A stretch of DNA of 64,000 nt from Pedobacter sp. Leaf194. Lineage in GTDB: Bacteria; Bacteroidota; Bacteroidia; Sphingobacteriales; Sphingobacteriaceae. The first letter of the stretch is position 1, and the number at the start of each line of letters is the position of its first letter. Of the stretch, positions 16,863 through 26,489 are shown one piece after another. Under the pieces are notes generated by a model. That model made no database searches and was not told the origin of the DNA. It worked only from the letters and a program-made list of their open reading frames with translations. The position numbers were made by a program, and so were the translations under genes. The stretch lies in the NCBI RefSeq assembly GCF_001423945.1, contig NZ_LMPU01000001.1, forward strand, positions 642,373-706,372. The letters are read 5' to 3'.

Positions 16863-16893
16863 GGTTGCCTTACAATAAGGCAACCTTTTTTTT
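16863..16893 (+). terminator. Intrinsic terminator after the DUF4397 gene
   Basis: GGTTGCCTTA (16863-16872) pairs perfectly with TAAGGCAACC (16876-16885) around a 3-nt loop and is followed by eight T. Confidence 0.92.
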
Positions 16894-17006
16894 ATGTCGA
16901 AAATTATACAAAGCAATAATTTGAAATACAAAAACTCATTTAAAATCTCGTATAGTTCTAAAATACAGATGTATTAAGCCAGGCTTATTGTATCAATTAC
17001 ACACTC

Positions 17007-17029
17007 TTATTTAGAATTATTCAAAATAA
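17007..17029. promoter_or_regulatory. Fur-type iron box upstream of the siderophore receptor
   Basis: A 23-bp near-perfect palindrome: arms TTATTT.GAAT and ATTC.AAATAA, centred on T17018, with only the A/A pair at 17013/17023 unmatched. This is the form of Fur boxes in Bacteroidota iron operons. A second, weaker related element lies at 17069-17090 (TTTAGAATTAATCCAAATAA). A promoter-like pair TTTGG (about 17030) and TATTTTG (about 17055-17061) adjoins it, so iron-bound Fur would block transcription. Confidence 0.75.
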
Positions 17030-17068
17030 TTTGGATAATAAAATTTTCTGCCGTTATTTTGCGACTGT

Positions 17069-17090
17069 TTAGAATTAATCCAAATAAATT
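17069..17090. promoter_or_regulatory. Second, weaker Fur-like element
   Basis: TTTAGAATTAATCCAAATAA resembles the box at 17007-17029 (shared TTTAGAATTA and AAATAA). It lies just before the translation start, downstream of the putative -7 box, a plausible roadblock position. Confidence 0.4.
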
Positions 17091-17094
17091 TAAG

Positions 17095-19482
17095 ATGTAT
17101 ACAATTAGACTATTCAGTTTCTCAGTTTTTATTTCGTTTCTCAGCCTCGGCGCTTTTGCACAGCAATTTTCGAACATAAAGGGTACCATTACAACTGCTA
17201 ACGGCAAGCCGGCAGCCTACATTTCGGTCGGTTTGAAAGGAAATGGAAATGGTACATTAACTGATGATAACGGTAAGTTTATGATTCATCGGGTTAAGGC
17301 AGGAAGCTACACCATTAAGGCTTCGGCGGTTGGCATAAATGCTTCGGAGAAACCAGTAACCGTTGCGGCCGGTGAAACTAAAACCATCGACTTTGTATTA
17401 TCTGAAAACGACCAGGCTTTGGAAGAGGTTACAATCGCGGGAAAAAATAACCGATATAAAATTAGTCTGCCATCGGCATCGCTGCGCTTAAACGAGCCAC
17501 TGCTCGAAGCGCCTCAAAACATTCAAACAGTAAGTGATCAGGTAATAAAAGACCAGCAGATTATTAGTATGAGCGATGGTTTAATTAGAAATGTTAGCGG
17601 CGCCGTTCGGGTAGAACATTGGGGCGATATGTATACAAATATTACAATGCGTGGTTCTCAAATTCAGGCAATGCGCAACGGATTTAACGTTGTCTCCTCG
17701 TTTTGGGGCCCGCTTACCGAAGATATGAGTTTTGTAGACCATATTGAATTTGTTAAAGGGCCTGCTGGTTTTATGCTTGGTAACGGCGACCCAAGCGGTT
17801 TATATAACGTAGTAACAAAAAAGCCAACCGGATTTAACAGAGGCGAAGTGTCTTTTACGCTTGGCAGCTTCGATTTATACAGAACAACTGTAGATTTTGA
17901 TCATAAATTAACCAGTGATGGAAAATTATTGTTCAGGCTAAATACCGCGGTGCAAAATAAAGGTTCTTTCCGCCCTTATGAGCAAAATGACCGTTACAGT
18001 GTTGCACCTGTGTTAAGTTATCAGCTTACAGATAAAACCAAAATTACTGCAGAATATACTTTTCAAAATGCAAAGATGACTGAAGTTGGTTCGTACTATA
18101 TTTTTTCTCCGAAGGGATATGCAACTTATCCCCGTGAGGCAACCATGACCCAGCCCGACTTGCCTCCAACACGTATTAACGACCAAAGCTTATTTTTAAA
18201 CCTGCAACATAATTTCGACGAAAACTGGAAATTAACGGCTCAGGCTGCGTATTTCAACTATAGCCAGGTAGGTTACAGTTCCTGGCCATCTGCGGTTAAC
18301 GCAAATGGAACAATTATCAGGAACGTTGCCATCTGGGATGCGGCCAGCAGCATGAAACTGGCCCAACTATTTATTAATGGCCAGGTTAAAACAGGCGGTG
18401 TAAACCACAGAATTTTGGCTGGATTTGATGGGGGTAAGAAAAATTATATGGCCGATTGGGGTCAGTCTCATGATTTAGACCTGCCTTCTTCGCCTTTTGA
18501 TTTGAATAATCCAGATTTCGGTTTCCCGGCAAATGGTTTTCCGAATTTCGACAGAATTACATCTTTACAACAGCGGGCAATTAACGCCGGCGGCTTAATG
18601 GATTCGAAGTATTTGAGTGCTTATGCTCAGGATGAATTAGGCTTTTTTGATAATAGACTGCGTTTAACTTTAGCCGGTCGCTATACTTTTGTAAGTCAGT
18701 CGGCTTGGGGAGCTGCGCCAGATAAAGCTAAAAAAGTTACGCCACGTGTTGGTTTAAGTTTCTCGGTAGATAAAAACACCGCAATTTATGCAGTTCATGA
18801 TGAAGCCTTTACACCTCAAAGCGGCTTAATCCGCAATGGCGGCAAAGTTGAGCCAATTACCGGAACGAATAATGAAGTCGGAATTAAGAAAGACTGGTTC
18901 GATGGAAAGTGGAACACAACTTTATCAGCTTACAGAATACTTAAACAAAATGAATTAACTGCCGACCCAACAAACTCGCCAGGGCAAAATTTCAGCGTAG
19001 TTTTAGGTGAAAAAAAATCGCAGGGTATTGAGTTTGATTTAAGAGGTAAAATTACAGATGGTTTAACGTTGATTGCAAACTATGCTTATACAGATTCGAA
19101 AGTTACCGAAGTTACGCCGGGCGTTACAGGAATTAATGTTGGCGATGTTATCCCGGGTTTCGCCAAACATGTATCTAATGCCTGGCTAACTTACACGCTT
19201 CAAAATGGTGCACTCAAAGGCTCTGGCGTTTCTGCAGGATTTACCTACCTGGCCGGCCGCGCAACAGACACGTGGAGTGTCGGGCTTCAAAAGCTGCCAA
19301 ACTATTTTAAGCTTGATGGCGGATTGTTTTACGAACATTCGAAATTCAAAATTACAGGTAATGCCTTTAATATCCTGAACAAATATTTGTTTAGCGGCTC
19401 GTATTACCAGTATTTAAACGCTTATTACTATCAAGCAGAAGCACCTAGAAATTACCGAGTAAGTGTTGCTTATAAATTTTAA
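17095..19482 (+). CDS. TonB-dependent siderophore receptor
   Basis: Outer-membrane receptor importing ferric siderophores with TonB energy. The ATG at 17095 gives MYTIRLFSFSV..GAFAQ, a signal peptide; the ATG 12 codons earlier lies within the second Fur-like element. A carboxypeptidase-D regulatory-like domain spans about residues 25-105. The plug domain with QNIQTVSDQVIKDQ is typical of ferric siderophore (FhuE/FpvA-like) receptors, and a 22-strand barrel ends in the terminal Phe of RVSVAYKF. The length of about 795 is typical. It heads an iron operon: the PepSY gene follows after 9 nt and a DUF6607 gene after that. Confidence 0.93.
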   Translation: MYTIRLFSFSVFISFLSLGAFAQQFSNIKGTITTANGKPAAYISVGLKGNGNGTLTDDNGKFMIHRVKAGSYTIKASAVGINASEKPVTVAAGETKTIDFVLSENDQALEEVTIAGKNNRYKISLPSASLRLNEPLLEAPQNIQTVSDQVIKDQQIISMSDGLIRNVSGAVRVEHWGDMYTNITMRGSQIQAMRNGFNVVSSFWGPLTEDMSFVDHIEFVKGPAGFMLGNGDPSGLYNVVTKKPTGFNRGEVSFTLGSFDLYRTTVDFDHKLTSDGKLLFRLNTAVQNKGSFRPYEQNDRYSVAPVLSYQLTDKTKITAEYTFQNAKMTEVGSYYIFSPKGYATYPREATMTQPDLPPTRINDQSLFLNLQHNFDENWKLTAQAAYFNYSQVGYSSWPSAVNANGTIIRNVAIWDAASSMKLAQLFINGQVKTGGVNHRILAGFDGGKKNYMADWGQSHDLDLPSSPFDLNNPDFGFPANGFPNFDRITSLQQRAINAGGLMDSKYLSAYAQDELGFFDNRLRLTLAGRYTFVSQSAWGAAPDKAKKVTPRVGLSFSVDKNTAIYAVHDEAFTPQSGLIRNGGKVEPITGTNNEVGIKKDWFDGKWNTTLSAYRILKQNELTADPTNSPGQNFSVVLGEKKSQGIEFDLRGKITDGLTLIANYAYTDSKVTEVTPGVTGINVGDVIPGFAKHVSNAWLTYTLQNGALKGSGVSAGFTYLAGRATDTWSVGLQKLPNYFKLDGGLFYEHSKFKITGNAFNILNKYLFSGSYYQYLNAYYYQAEAPRNYRVSVAYKF

Positions 19483-19491
19483 TCAGCGTCG

Positions 19492-20652
19492 ATGTCTGAA
19501 AAAAAGAAAAATAAAACCTTTAAATATTGGGTGGGCAGAATCCACCTTTGGCTCGGATTAACATCCGGGCTATTTGTTTGCTTTTTAGGGATTACGGGAT
19601 GTATTCTTGCTTTCGAAAGGGAAATTGAAAACGTTAGTCAGCCTTACCGAAAGCTCGAAGTGCAAAACAAAGCTTTGTTGCCACCAACAAAACTGAAGGA
19701 AATTGCAGATAAGGCCTTACCTGGTAAACATGCGCACAGCATTAATTATCAGCCTGGAAATAGCGCTCAGGTTGTTTACTACAATTTCGACCCCGAATAC
19801 TATTACATCGTTTTTGTTAATCAATACACGGGTAAAGTGCTAAAGGTGAAGAACATGGATGATGATTTTTTTAGGATTGTTATCATGGGCCATTACTATT
19901 TATGGCTGCCGCCGAACATTGGGCAGCCAATTTTAACCAGCGCAACCTTAATTTTTGTTTTGCTGTTGATATCGGGATTAATTCTTTGGTGGCCCAAAAA
20001 TAAAGCAGCATCAAAACAACGTTTTACAGTTAAATGGAATGCAAAGTGGCGCCGCGTAAATTACGATTTTCATAACGTACTGGGTTTTTACATCACCTGG
20101 ATAATAATTTTTATCGCCTTAACCGGAATGGTAATGGGTTTTCAATGGTTTTCAAAATCGGTGTATTTTGTAACCTCCGGCGGGAAATCTTTAACCGAAT
20201 TTAGCGAAGCCTTTTCTGATACCACAAAAAATTCCAGTTTAAAAGTTAATGCACCGGCGGCCGATAAAATTTGGGAATCGTATGTAAAAGCCGACCCAAA
20301 ATTTCAGGGAAGCCTTGATGTTCATGTGCCTGAAAATGAAAAGGCTTCCATAGAGGTTGCCAAAAACCCTGATGCTGAAACGTATTGGAAAACAGATTAC
20401 AGGTATTTTGATCAGCATACTTTCAAAGAAATTGAAGTTAAGCATGCTTTTGGGAAATTTAAAAATATAAGTGCTGCCGACAAAATTTACCGCATGAACT
20501 ATGATATACACGTTGGCTCAATAGCTGGTTTGCCAGGTAAGATAATTGCTTTCTTCGCAAGCCTGATTGCGGCAAGCATGCCAATTACAGGTGTTTTAAT
20601 CTGGATAGGAAGAAACAAGAAAAAGAAGAAAATGAACACAACAATCAAATAA
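19492..20652 (+). CDS. PepSY-associated TM helix protein (putative ferric-siderophore reductase type)
   Basis: A 386-residue inner-membrane protein. Four hydrophobic segments are seen at about residues 17-42, 142-166, 195-222 and 348-374, with periplasmic PepSY loops between. The family commonly follows TonB receptors in iron operons and is proposed to reduce ferric siderophores or move electrons across the inner membrane. HxxLG-type histidines (IHLWLG at 17-22, DFHNVLG near 193-199, YDIHVGS) are candidate haem or metal ligands. It is the second gene of the Fur-controlled operon, 9 nt after the receptor. Confidence 0.85.
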   Translation: MSEKKKNKTFKYWVGRIHLWLGLTSGLFVCFLGITGCILAFEREIENVSQPYRKLEVQNKALLPPTKLKEIADKALPGKHAHSINYQPGNSAQVVYYNFDPEYYYIVFVNQYTGKVLKVKNMDDDFFRIVIMGHYYLWLPPNIGQPILTSATLIFVLLLISGLILWWPKNKAASKQRFTVKWNAKWRRVNYDFHNVLGFYITWIIIFIALTGMVMGFQWFSKSVYFVTSGGKSLTEFSEAFSDTTKNSSLKVNAPAADKIWESYVKADPKFQGSLDVHVPENEKASIEVAKNPDAETYWKTDYRYFDQHTFKEIEVKHAFGKFKNISAADKIYRMNYDIHVGSIAGLPGKIIAFFASLIAASMPITGVLIWIGRNKKKKKMNTTIK

Positions 20653-20658
20653 ACCGTT

Positions 20659-21576
20659 ATGAAGATCTTAAATCTGTTCCTTTTACTTACCGTACTTTTA
20701 ACAGCCGGTGCTAACGCTCAGGAGAAATTAGAGCAAGACAGAAAGGCGATTAAATCTTTAGCAGGTTTTTACAAAGTGAACTTCAATTACGGCGAAGTAA
20801 CTTCTCCAAATCCGGATTACACATTTAGTAAACCTTACCGAAGTCATGGTAACGAATGGGCTGAAATTATTGTTGATGAGCCTAAAAGAATCGTTATCCA
20901 ACATATGTTAGCCATTGATGACAGCACAGTAATTAAGCATTGGCGGCAAGATTGGACTTATGAAGACACCAACATTATGCTATACACGCAAGATAATGCA
21001 TGGAAAAAAGGGAATTTAACTGCTGCAGATGTTAAAGGAAAATGGACTCAAAAAGTTTATCAGGTTGATGATAGCCCGCGGTACCAGGGTTACGGAACCT
21101 GGAGCCATGTTGGTGGCCATGATTCCTGGTCTAGCGAAACCGATTCTCCACTTCCCAGAAGAGAATCGACGGTCCGAAAAGATTACAATGTATTAAATCG
21201 CGGTAGTAGAATTACCATTACCAAAGAGGGTTGGATGTTTGAGCAGGACAATAAGAAATTGCTCCGTACACCGAATGGAGATAAACTTCTGGCTGTGGAA
21301 AAAGGTTATGAAGAATTTACTAAAACAGACCCGAAAAAGTTCGACTATGCGAAGAAGTGGTGGCAGATTCAGCAAAACTATTGGGAAGATGTTCGGAGCG
21401 TTTGGGCCGACATTATCGGCAGCAGCGATACGTTTAAAGTGAAAACGATGGCCAACGGGAAATTACTTTACGAAACGCTGTTTACCCTCGGCGACCAATC
21501 GATTAAAGAAAAATGGTCAGCAAATCAGAATAAAGAAAAAGTTAAAGCGGCATTGCAAGCATATCTTGTAAATTAG
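20659..21576 (+). CDS. DUF6607 family exported protein
   Basis: A 305-residue protein with a cleavable signal (MKILNLFLLLTVLLTAGANAQ). The mature part is rich in Trp and charged residues, for example HWRQDWTYED, YQGYGTWSHVGGHDSWSSE and WWQIQQNYWEDVR. This pattern matches the DUF6607 family, which occurs next to TonB receptor and PepSY genes. It begins 6 nt after the PepSY stop and closes the iron operon, so a role in iron or siderophore handling is likely but undefined. Confidence 0.8.
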   Translation: MKILNLFLLLTVLLTAGANAQEKLEQDRKAIKSLAGFYKVNFNYGEVTSPNPDYTFSKPYRSHGNEWAEIIVDEPKRIVIQHMLAIDDSTVIKHWRQDWTYEDTNIMLYTQDNAWKKGNLTAADVKGKWTQKVYQVDDSPRYQGYGTWSHVGGHDSWSSETDSPLPRRESTVRKDYNVLNRGSRITITKEGWMFEQDNKKLLRTPNGDKLLAVEKGYEEFTKTDPKKFDYAKKWWQIQQNYWEDVRSVWADIIGSSDTFKVKTMANGKLLYETLFTLGDQSIKEKWSANQNKEKVKAALQAYLVN

Positions 21577-21595
21577 TTTAACTTATATATTTCCG

Positions 21596-21630
21596 AAAAG
21601 GCAGCTAGAAATTTAGCTGCCTTTTCTATT
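21596..21630 (+). terminator. Intrinsic terminator of the iron operon
   Basis: AAAAGGCAGCTA (21596-21607) pairs with TAGCTGCCTTTT (21614-21625) around a short loop and is followed by a T-rich tail, directly after the DUF6607 gene. Confidence 0.88.
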
Positions 21631-21671
21631 TATTCTACTATTGAATTGTTTACAATGTTTAAATTGCCAGC

Positions 21672-22829
21672 ATGAAATATTCTACGTTGAAGCATCTTTT
21701 CATACTATTTTTTTTGTTCACTTTTGCCAAGGGTTATAGTCAGGATTCGGCTTATGTGCGTAAAACCATTAATCAATTAACCTCAAAAAAGTTTTGGGGC
21801 AGGGGTTACACTAAAGATGGCATGGGAAAGGCCTCAGATTTTTTGGCTGCTGAGTACGAAAAAATTGGCTTGCTGCCCATCGGCAAAAACTATAAGCAGG
21901 AATTTACCTATCCCGTTAATACTTTTCCTGGTAAAATGTTTGTAGAAGTTAACGGTAAAAAACTATTGCCCGGAAAAGATTTTATCGTAAATAATGAAAG
22001 TCCATCCCTAAATAAGCGCATAAAGCTGAGAAAAATTGACTCGGTTTTATATGATGGAGGCCCGAACTTACAGGTTGTTTTAAAAGACAAGTTAACCTGG
22101 TCGGTTGCATCGGAGGTTTCTCCGACAACAAGAATCGAGATTAGCAGAAAATTTTTTAAAGAAAAACCTGATTCCATTAAGGTAGATATTGAGCATAAAT
22201 TTGTTTCGAATTTTAAAGCAGCGAATGTTATCGGCTATGTAAAGGGAACGAAACACCCCGATTCGATACTGATGATAACTGCCCATTACGATCATTTGGG
22301 TGGCATGGGAGCGGAAACTTTTTTCCCGGGCGCAAATGATAATGCTGCGGGTGTGGCCACTTTATTAAGCCTTGCTAAATATTATGCGGAAAATCCGCAA
22401 CCTTATTCCATTGGTTTTATCTGTTTTGCTGGTGAGGAAGCAGGTTTGTTAGGTTCCAGGTATTTCACAGAAAATCCGCTCATCTTCCTGGGTAAAATAA
22501 AATTTCTTATTAACCTTGATTTGGTGGGAACGGGAGAAAGTGGAATGACCGTTGTTAATGCAAGCATTTATCCGAAAGCCTTTTCAATTTTAAATCAGGT
22601 TAACCAGGAAAGCGGCTTGATTTCAAAAATAAATTCGAGAGGAAAAGCGGCAAATAGCGACCATTATTTTTTTACCGAAAAAGGCGTTCCTGCTTTTTTC
22701 TTTTACACGCAAGGCGGAATCGCAGCGTACCATGATGTATTTGATAAACCTGAAACTTTGCCACTAACTGAGTATAATGATTTGTTTAGGTTGATAGTAA
22801 ACTTCAACAAAATCATACTTAACAACTGA
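21672..22829 (+). CDS. Exported M28 family zinc aminopeptidase
   Basis: A 385-residue secreted metallopeptidase with a signal peptide ending in KGYSQ (about residue 24). Zinc ligands and catalytic residues of family M28 are visible: His205 in AHYDHLG, Asp223 in GANDNAAG, the catalytic Glu255 and zinc-ligand Glu256 in AGEEAGLLG, Asp283 in NLDLVG, and the C-terminal His in NSDHYFF. It removes N-terminal amino acids from peptides in the periplasm or outside. It stands alone downstream of the iron operon terminator. Confidence 0.9.
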   Translation: MKYSTLKHLFILFFLFTFAKGYSQDSAYVRKTINQLTSKKFWGRGYTKDGMGKASDFLAAEYEKIGLLPIGKNYKQEFTYPVNTFPGKMFVEVNGKKLLPGKDFIVNNESPSLNKRIKLRKIDSVLYDGGPNLQVVLKDKLTWSVASEVSPTTRIEISRKFFKEKPDSIKVDIEHKFVSNFKAANVIGYVKGTKHPDSILMITAHYDHLGGMGAETFFPGANDNAAGVATLLSLAKYYAENPQPYSIGFICFAGEEAGLLGSRYFTENPLIFLGKIKFLINLDLVGTGESGMTVVNASIYPKAFSILNQVNQESGLISKINSRGKAANSDHYFFTEKGVPAFFFYTQGGIAAYHDVFDKPETLPLTEYNDLFRLIVNFNKIILNN

Positions 22830-23000
22830 TTTTTTGGACGAACTTACCCAAACCCAATTCGAGTTACCTTTTTTTCGTTATGAAATACGTTTTCAGCTTT
22901 TTCCCGATTTGGATAAAGTTTTAACCTTTTGGGATAATAAAATATGCCGCTTTCTATTCTGTGCGCATCTTTGAATCAACAAATCAAAACCAAATTCATC

Positions 23001-24077
23001 ATGAAAAAGATACAGAAAATCAGCCTTGCATTGTTAATTCTAATAGCAACTGCATTCAAATCAAATGCTCAAAATCAAATTGAAATTGTTGTAGTTGCAT
23101 CCAGTCACGATAATTCAAAATCAGTTCAAAACTTTACAGCCGTTATTGATAAGCTAAAAAACTTTAAACCAGATATGGTTTTTGGAGAATATTTGCCTGC
23201 CGAAGACTATGGAAAACTGGAAGACGATAACTGGGCAAAAAAAGCATTTGCGAAAAAAGTAGATTACATTAATAAGCTTAACCCTAAAACACCGAAAAAC
23301 ATTGCCAAAGAAATATCACGAAATCAAAAGGCACTGGCTTCCTTTCCTTATTACCACAAAACCAGAATGAATTTGGCTGTAGAATATTCTAAAATGTGGG
23401 ATAGGGGAAACTTCGATTACCAGATGTTTGTGCTGGAAAATTATATGAAACCTAAATTTGGTAAGGAAGAATTGGCTGAATACTCAAAAATGTTCGGCAG
23501 TATAGATTCTTTAAAGAAATTGGGTGTTATCAGGCCAGGAAGCGAGTACAACAAGATTTATTTTCCGCTGATTTTCCAACTTGGCCAAAACCAGATTTAC
23601 AATATGGATTGCCAGACATATGATAAACCCTGGGGCATTGCATGGGGAAAAACAGATTCCCTGTATAAAATAATGGCCTCGAAAGCCAAAGCAGATTCCT
23701 TATCGCCCGAAGCAAAAACAATGACCGCAATAGAGAAATACTGGACTTATGCACCTGCTGAGGCAAAACAATTTAACGCCGACGAATATGCCGGCATGAA
23801 TAGTTCAAAATATGGCGACTTAATTGAAGCGTGGAATTTTTACGGCGGACGTAAGTTTTACGGATACCAGGGTTTCCCGACTGAAGCGCTGAAAGAAATG
23901 GTGGCAGAATGGACAAACAGAAATGCAGGTATGTGCAAAAACATTATAAACCAGGCCAGAATAAAAAACGCAAAACGAGTTGTGGTTGGGGTAGGAGCAG
24001 CGCACAGAACCTGGATGGAAGAAATTTTAGCTAAAAACCCTGACGTGAAAATTATAAATTATAACGATTTACGCTAA
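23001..24077 (+). CDS. DUF5694 family exported protein (TraB/Tiki-like fold suspected)
   Basis: The ATG at 23001 gives a clean signal peptide (MKKIQKISLALLILIATAFKSNAQ). The mature part of about 335 residues starts with a beta strand and a conserved MVFGEYLPAED, and ends with VVVGVGAAHRTWMEEIL. The GEY near the start and GxxH near the end are the pattern of the TraB/TIKI/erythromycin-esterase-like superfamily, in which such Glu and His residues form a metal site. This points to a hydrolase of unknown substrate. The 19-codon upstream extension lacks a signal and is rejected. Confidence 0.72.
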   Translation: MKKIQKISLALLILIATAFKSNAQNQIEIVVVASSHDNSKSVQNFTAVIDKLKNFKPDMVFGEYLPAEDYGKLEDDNWAKKAFAKKVDYINKLNPKTPKNIAKEISRNQKALASFPYYHKTRMNLAVEYSKMWDRGNFDYQMFVLENYMKPKFGKEELAEYSKMFGSIDSLKKLGVIRPGSEYNKIYFPLIFQLGQNQIYNMDCQTYDKPWGIAWGKTDSLYKIMASKAKADSLSPEAKTMTAIEKYWTYAPAEAKQFNADEYAGMNSSKYGDLIEAWNFYGGRKFYGYQGFPTEALKEMVAEWTNRNAGMCKNIINQARIKNAKRVVVGVGAAHRTWMEEILAKNPDVKIINYNDLR

Positions 24078-24095
24078 GTGATCTTAAATGCTCCT

Positions 24096-24131
24096 AATCC
24101 TTCTCCAGCAATATGGAGGAGGATTTTATTT
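24096..24131 (+). terminator. Intrinsic terminator after the DUF5694 gene
   Basis: AATCCTTCTCCA (24096-24107) pairs with TGGAGGAGGATT (24114-24125), one G-U wobble, followed by TTATTTTA. Confidence 0.8.
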
Positions 24132-24212
24132 TAGCCATTGTAACTTCTTGTGCGCTCTTTAAATTTAAACTGCAACACACAAATTTAAACGGCTTCAATA
24201 ATAAATTTCAGC

Positions 24213-24899
24213 TTATCCAGGCAGTGTTAGTTTAATTAGGTACTGGTCTTCGCCATCATCGAAAATAATTTCACTCAACCAGCCCGTTTCTTCGGCAATT
24301 AACACTGCCGTTTTAGGGTCGATATAGAGCCAGTTAAACCAGCTGCCTTTTTCTCCCTGATATTCGTATTGGTAAGAAACCTCTCCGTAATATTGGTTTT
24401 CAGGTTTGGCTGCATCTTCGTAGAGGTAAGCAATATCTGAGGTGTCGAAAAGCACTTGTCCGCCCGGATTAAGCAGGCTTTTCAACTTCATTAGAAAATT
24501 TTTAAAACCTATTAATGTTCCTGTTAATCCGATGCCGTTCATAAGCATTAAAAGTGTATCGAATTTTTCTTCGTAACTGAATACATCTTGCAACAGCGGG
24601 TTTTTTACCCCGCGTTCTTCCATAATGCGCACTGCTGCTTCGGATATATCAATCGCGGTTACATCAATATTGAAAGCTTGTAAAACCAGGGCATGACTGC
24701 CCACGCCGGCGCCGATATCTAAAACCCTTCCCCTGCACATTTGTAATGCCTGAAGTTCCATAACCGGCATTTCCTCATCATTGCGAAAGAAAAAATCTAT
24801 GGGCATTTCTTCCGGTTCATCGTAAGAGTTGTGAAGCCAAAGCACATCGGCTTTGCCGGTTTTGTAAAAATCTGTTAGCGCTTTACCAAAAACATCCAT
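24213..24899 (-). CDS. Class I SAM-dependent methyltransferase
   Basis: The chosen ATG (24897-24899) gives MDVFGKALTDFYKTGKADVL and 228 residues. An earlier start adds an unlikely hydrophobic run ending in two Cys. Motif I VLDIGAGVGSHAL is near residue 65, VTAIDISEAAVRIM (motif II) follows, and a MNGIGLTG segment stands for motif IV. The substrate is not predictable; small-molecule methylation is likely. Confidence 0.85.
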   Translation of the reverse strand: MDVFGKALTDFYKTGKADVLWLHNSYDEPEEMPIDFFFRNDEEMPVMELQALQMCRGRVLDIGAGVGSHALVLQAFNIDVTAIDISEAAVRIMEERGVKNPLLQDVFSYEEKFDTLLMLMNGIGLTGTLIGFKNFLMKLKSLLNPGGQVLFDTSDIAYLYEDAAKPENQYYGEVSYQYEYQGEKGSWFNWLYIDPKTAVLIAEETGWLSEIIFDDGEDQYLIKLTLPG

Positions 24900-24940
24900 G
24901 CAGCAAAGATAACCAGAAAGCTTAAGAAGCGAAAACCATA

Positions 24941-24994
24941 AAAAAGCGGACAAATTTTGAAGCTTTCGTTAGTAAAGCTTCGAAATTTATCCGC
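24941..24994 (-). terminator. Long-stem terminator of the beta-CASP gene
   Basis: A 21-bp stem (24946-24966 with 24974-24994) has one C/A mismatch and one G-T wobble. On the minus strand it is followed by six T. It lies 32 nt beyond the MBL gene stop. Confidence 0.85.
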
Positions 24995-25026
24995 CTGCAA
25001 AAATTTTGATTTATATCTCCGGATAC

Positions 25027-26427
25027 TTATTCAAGTTCAAACTCCTGATGGTAATCAGGAATTGCAACATGTTTAAATCCGTGTTCTCTCAATCTCGTTG
25101 CAAAATTTTGCTGCACTTCGTATTCGCCATGTACTAAAAAAAGTTGTTTTACCTTTTCGGGGTCCTGACCGGATAAAAATTTCAATAAATCTTCATAATC
25201 CCCATGGGCACTCATAGATTTAATTGAACGAACTTCGGCCCGAACCTCGTAATCATCATGAAAAATGTCTACAACTTTTTGTCCGGCAATTAACCGGCCA
25301 CCTAGCGATGACGGTTCACAATATCCAACCATTAAAATTGTATTTTTTTGGTTGCCTATGTTGTTTCTGATGTGATGTTTTACTCTGCCAGCTTCGGCCA
25401 TGCCTGATGCTGATATGATTACACAAGGCCGAGGATCTTGATTCAGCGCCTTAGATTCCTCAACAGACTCAATAAACCGGAGCCCTTTAAAACCAAAAAT
25501 ATCGTGGTCAATTTTCAGTGTTTCTTTAACACCGTTATTGTAAACTTCAGGATGATTTTTTAAAATCTCTGTTGCCTTTGACGATAGTGGACTATCAACA
25601 TAATAAGGAACATCTGGTAGTTTGCCTTTTAACTCCAGTCCGTTTAAGGCATAAAGCAATTCCTGCGTACGCCCTACACTGAATGCAGGAATGATAACTT
25701 TCCCTTTTTTTATATTGCAGGTATTATTTATAACCTCAAGCAGCATAGTTTCTATTGGCTCTAAATCTTTATGTAAAGAGTCGCCATAGGTAGATTCCAT
25801 TAAAATAAAATCTGCCTGATCGAACTGCTGCGGGCTTTTTAAAAGTAAGTCGCCATAGCGGCCTACATCACCGCTAAAGGTTATCCTTGTTGATTTTCCA
25901 TCTTCGGAAATTGTTAAGTGAACTGCGGCACTTCCCAGAATATGGCCAGCGTCGGTAAATTTCAGGCGAATACCCGGCTCAATCTCGAAATCTTCCTCAT
26001 ATTCAACAATCTTCATATTGCCTACAGTTTTCACCACATCATCTTCTGTGTACAATGGTTGTTCTTTTTCCTGCCCCGGTTTTAAATGTCGGTTGGCAAA
26101 TTCAGCATCCTGCGTTTGGATTTTTGCAGAATCCATCATTAATATTCTGGCTAAATCCATTGTAGCCGATGTGCAGAAAATTTTTCCTTCGAATCCTTCG
26201 CCCACCAATCGCGGTAACAAACCACAATGGTCGATATGTGCATGCGAAAGAATAAGATATGTGATTTTTTTTGGGTCGAAACCGAAGTAGCCATTAAGTT
26301 TATCGGTAACTTCGCCCATGCCTTGAAAAAGGCCGCAATCTAATAGTATTTGCGTGTTATTTTTAAGCGTAATTAGGTGCTTACTGCCCGTAACTGTACG
26401 TGCAGCACCATGAAAAGTTATTTTCAT
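25027..26427 (-). CDS. Metallo-beta-lactamase / beta-CASP family ribonuclease-like protein
   Basis: A 466-residue protein of the CPSF-73/YSH1-like group. The zinc signature SHAHIDHCG is at residues 61-69, and further motifs are FSGDVGRYGD and MESTYGDSLH. The beta-CASP domain shows PAFSVGRTQELL and SASGMAEAGRVKHH, and the C-terminal RNA-metabolising segment includes VRSIKSMSAHGDY. Family members process RNA, though for the bacterial soluble type the exact substrate is rarely known. No signal peptide, so cytosolic. Confidence 0.92.
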   Translation of the reverse strand: MKITFHGAARTVTGSKHLITLKNNTQILLDCGLFQGMGEVTDKLNGYFGFDPKKITYLILSHAHIDHCGLLPRLVGEGFEGKIFCTSATMDLARILMMDSAKIQTQDAEFANRHLKPGQEKEQPLYTEDDVVKTVGNMKIVEYEEDFEIEPGIRLKFTDAGHILGSAAVHLTISEDGKSTRITFSGDVGRYGDLLLKSPQQFDQADFILMESTYGDSLHKDLEPIETMLLEVINNTCNIKKGKVIIPAFSVGRTQELLYALNGLELKGKLPDVPYYVDSPLSSKATEILKNHPEVYNNGVKETLKIDHDIFGFKGLRFIESVEESKALNQDPRPCVIISASGMAEAGRVKHHIRNNIGNQKNTILMVGYCEPSSLGGRLIAGQKVVDIFHDDYEVRAEVRSIKSMSAHGDYEDLLKFLSGQDPEKVKQLFLVHGEYEVQQNFATRLREHGFKHVAIPDYHQEFELE

Positions 26428-26455
26428 TGTTTATGGTTAGAAATTATAATTGAAT

Positions 26456-26479
26456 AAAAATGCCGGAATTATCCGGCAT
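26456..26479 (-). terminator. Intrinsic terminator after the YtxH-like gene
   Basis: ATGCCGGA (26460-26467) pairs with TCCGGCAT (26472-26479); on the minus strand it is followed by a short T run. It lies between the YtxH-like stop and the MBL start. Confidence 0.7.
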
Positions 26480-26489
26480 CTCCAATTAT

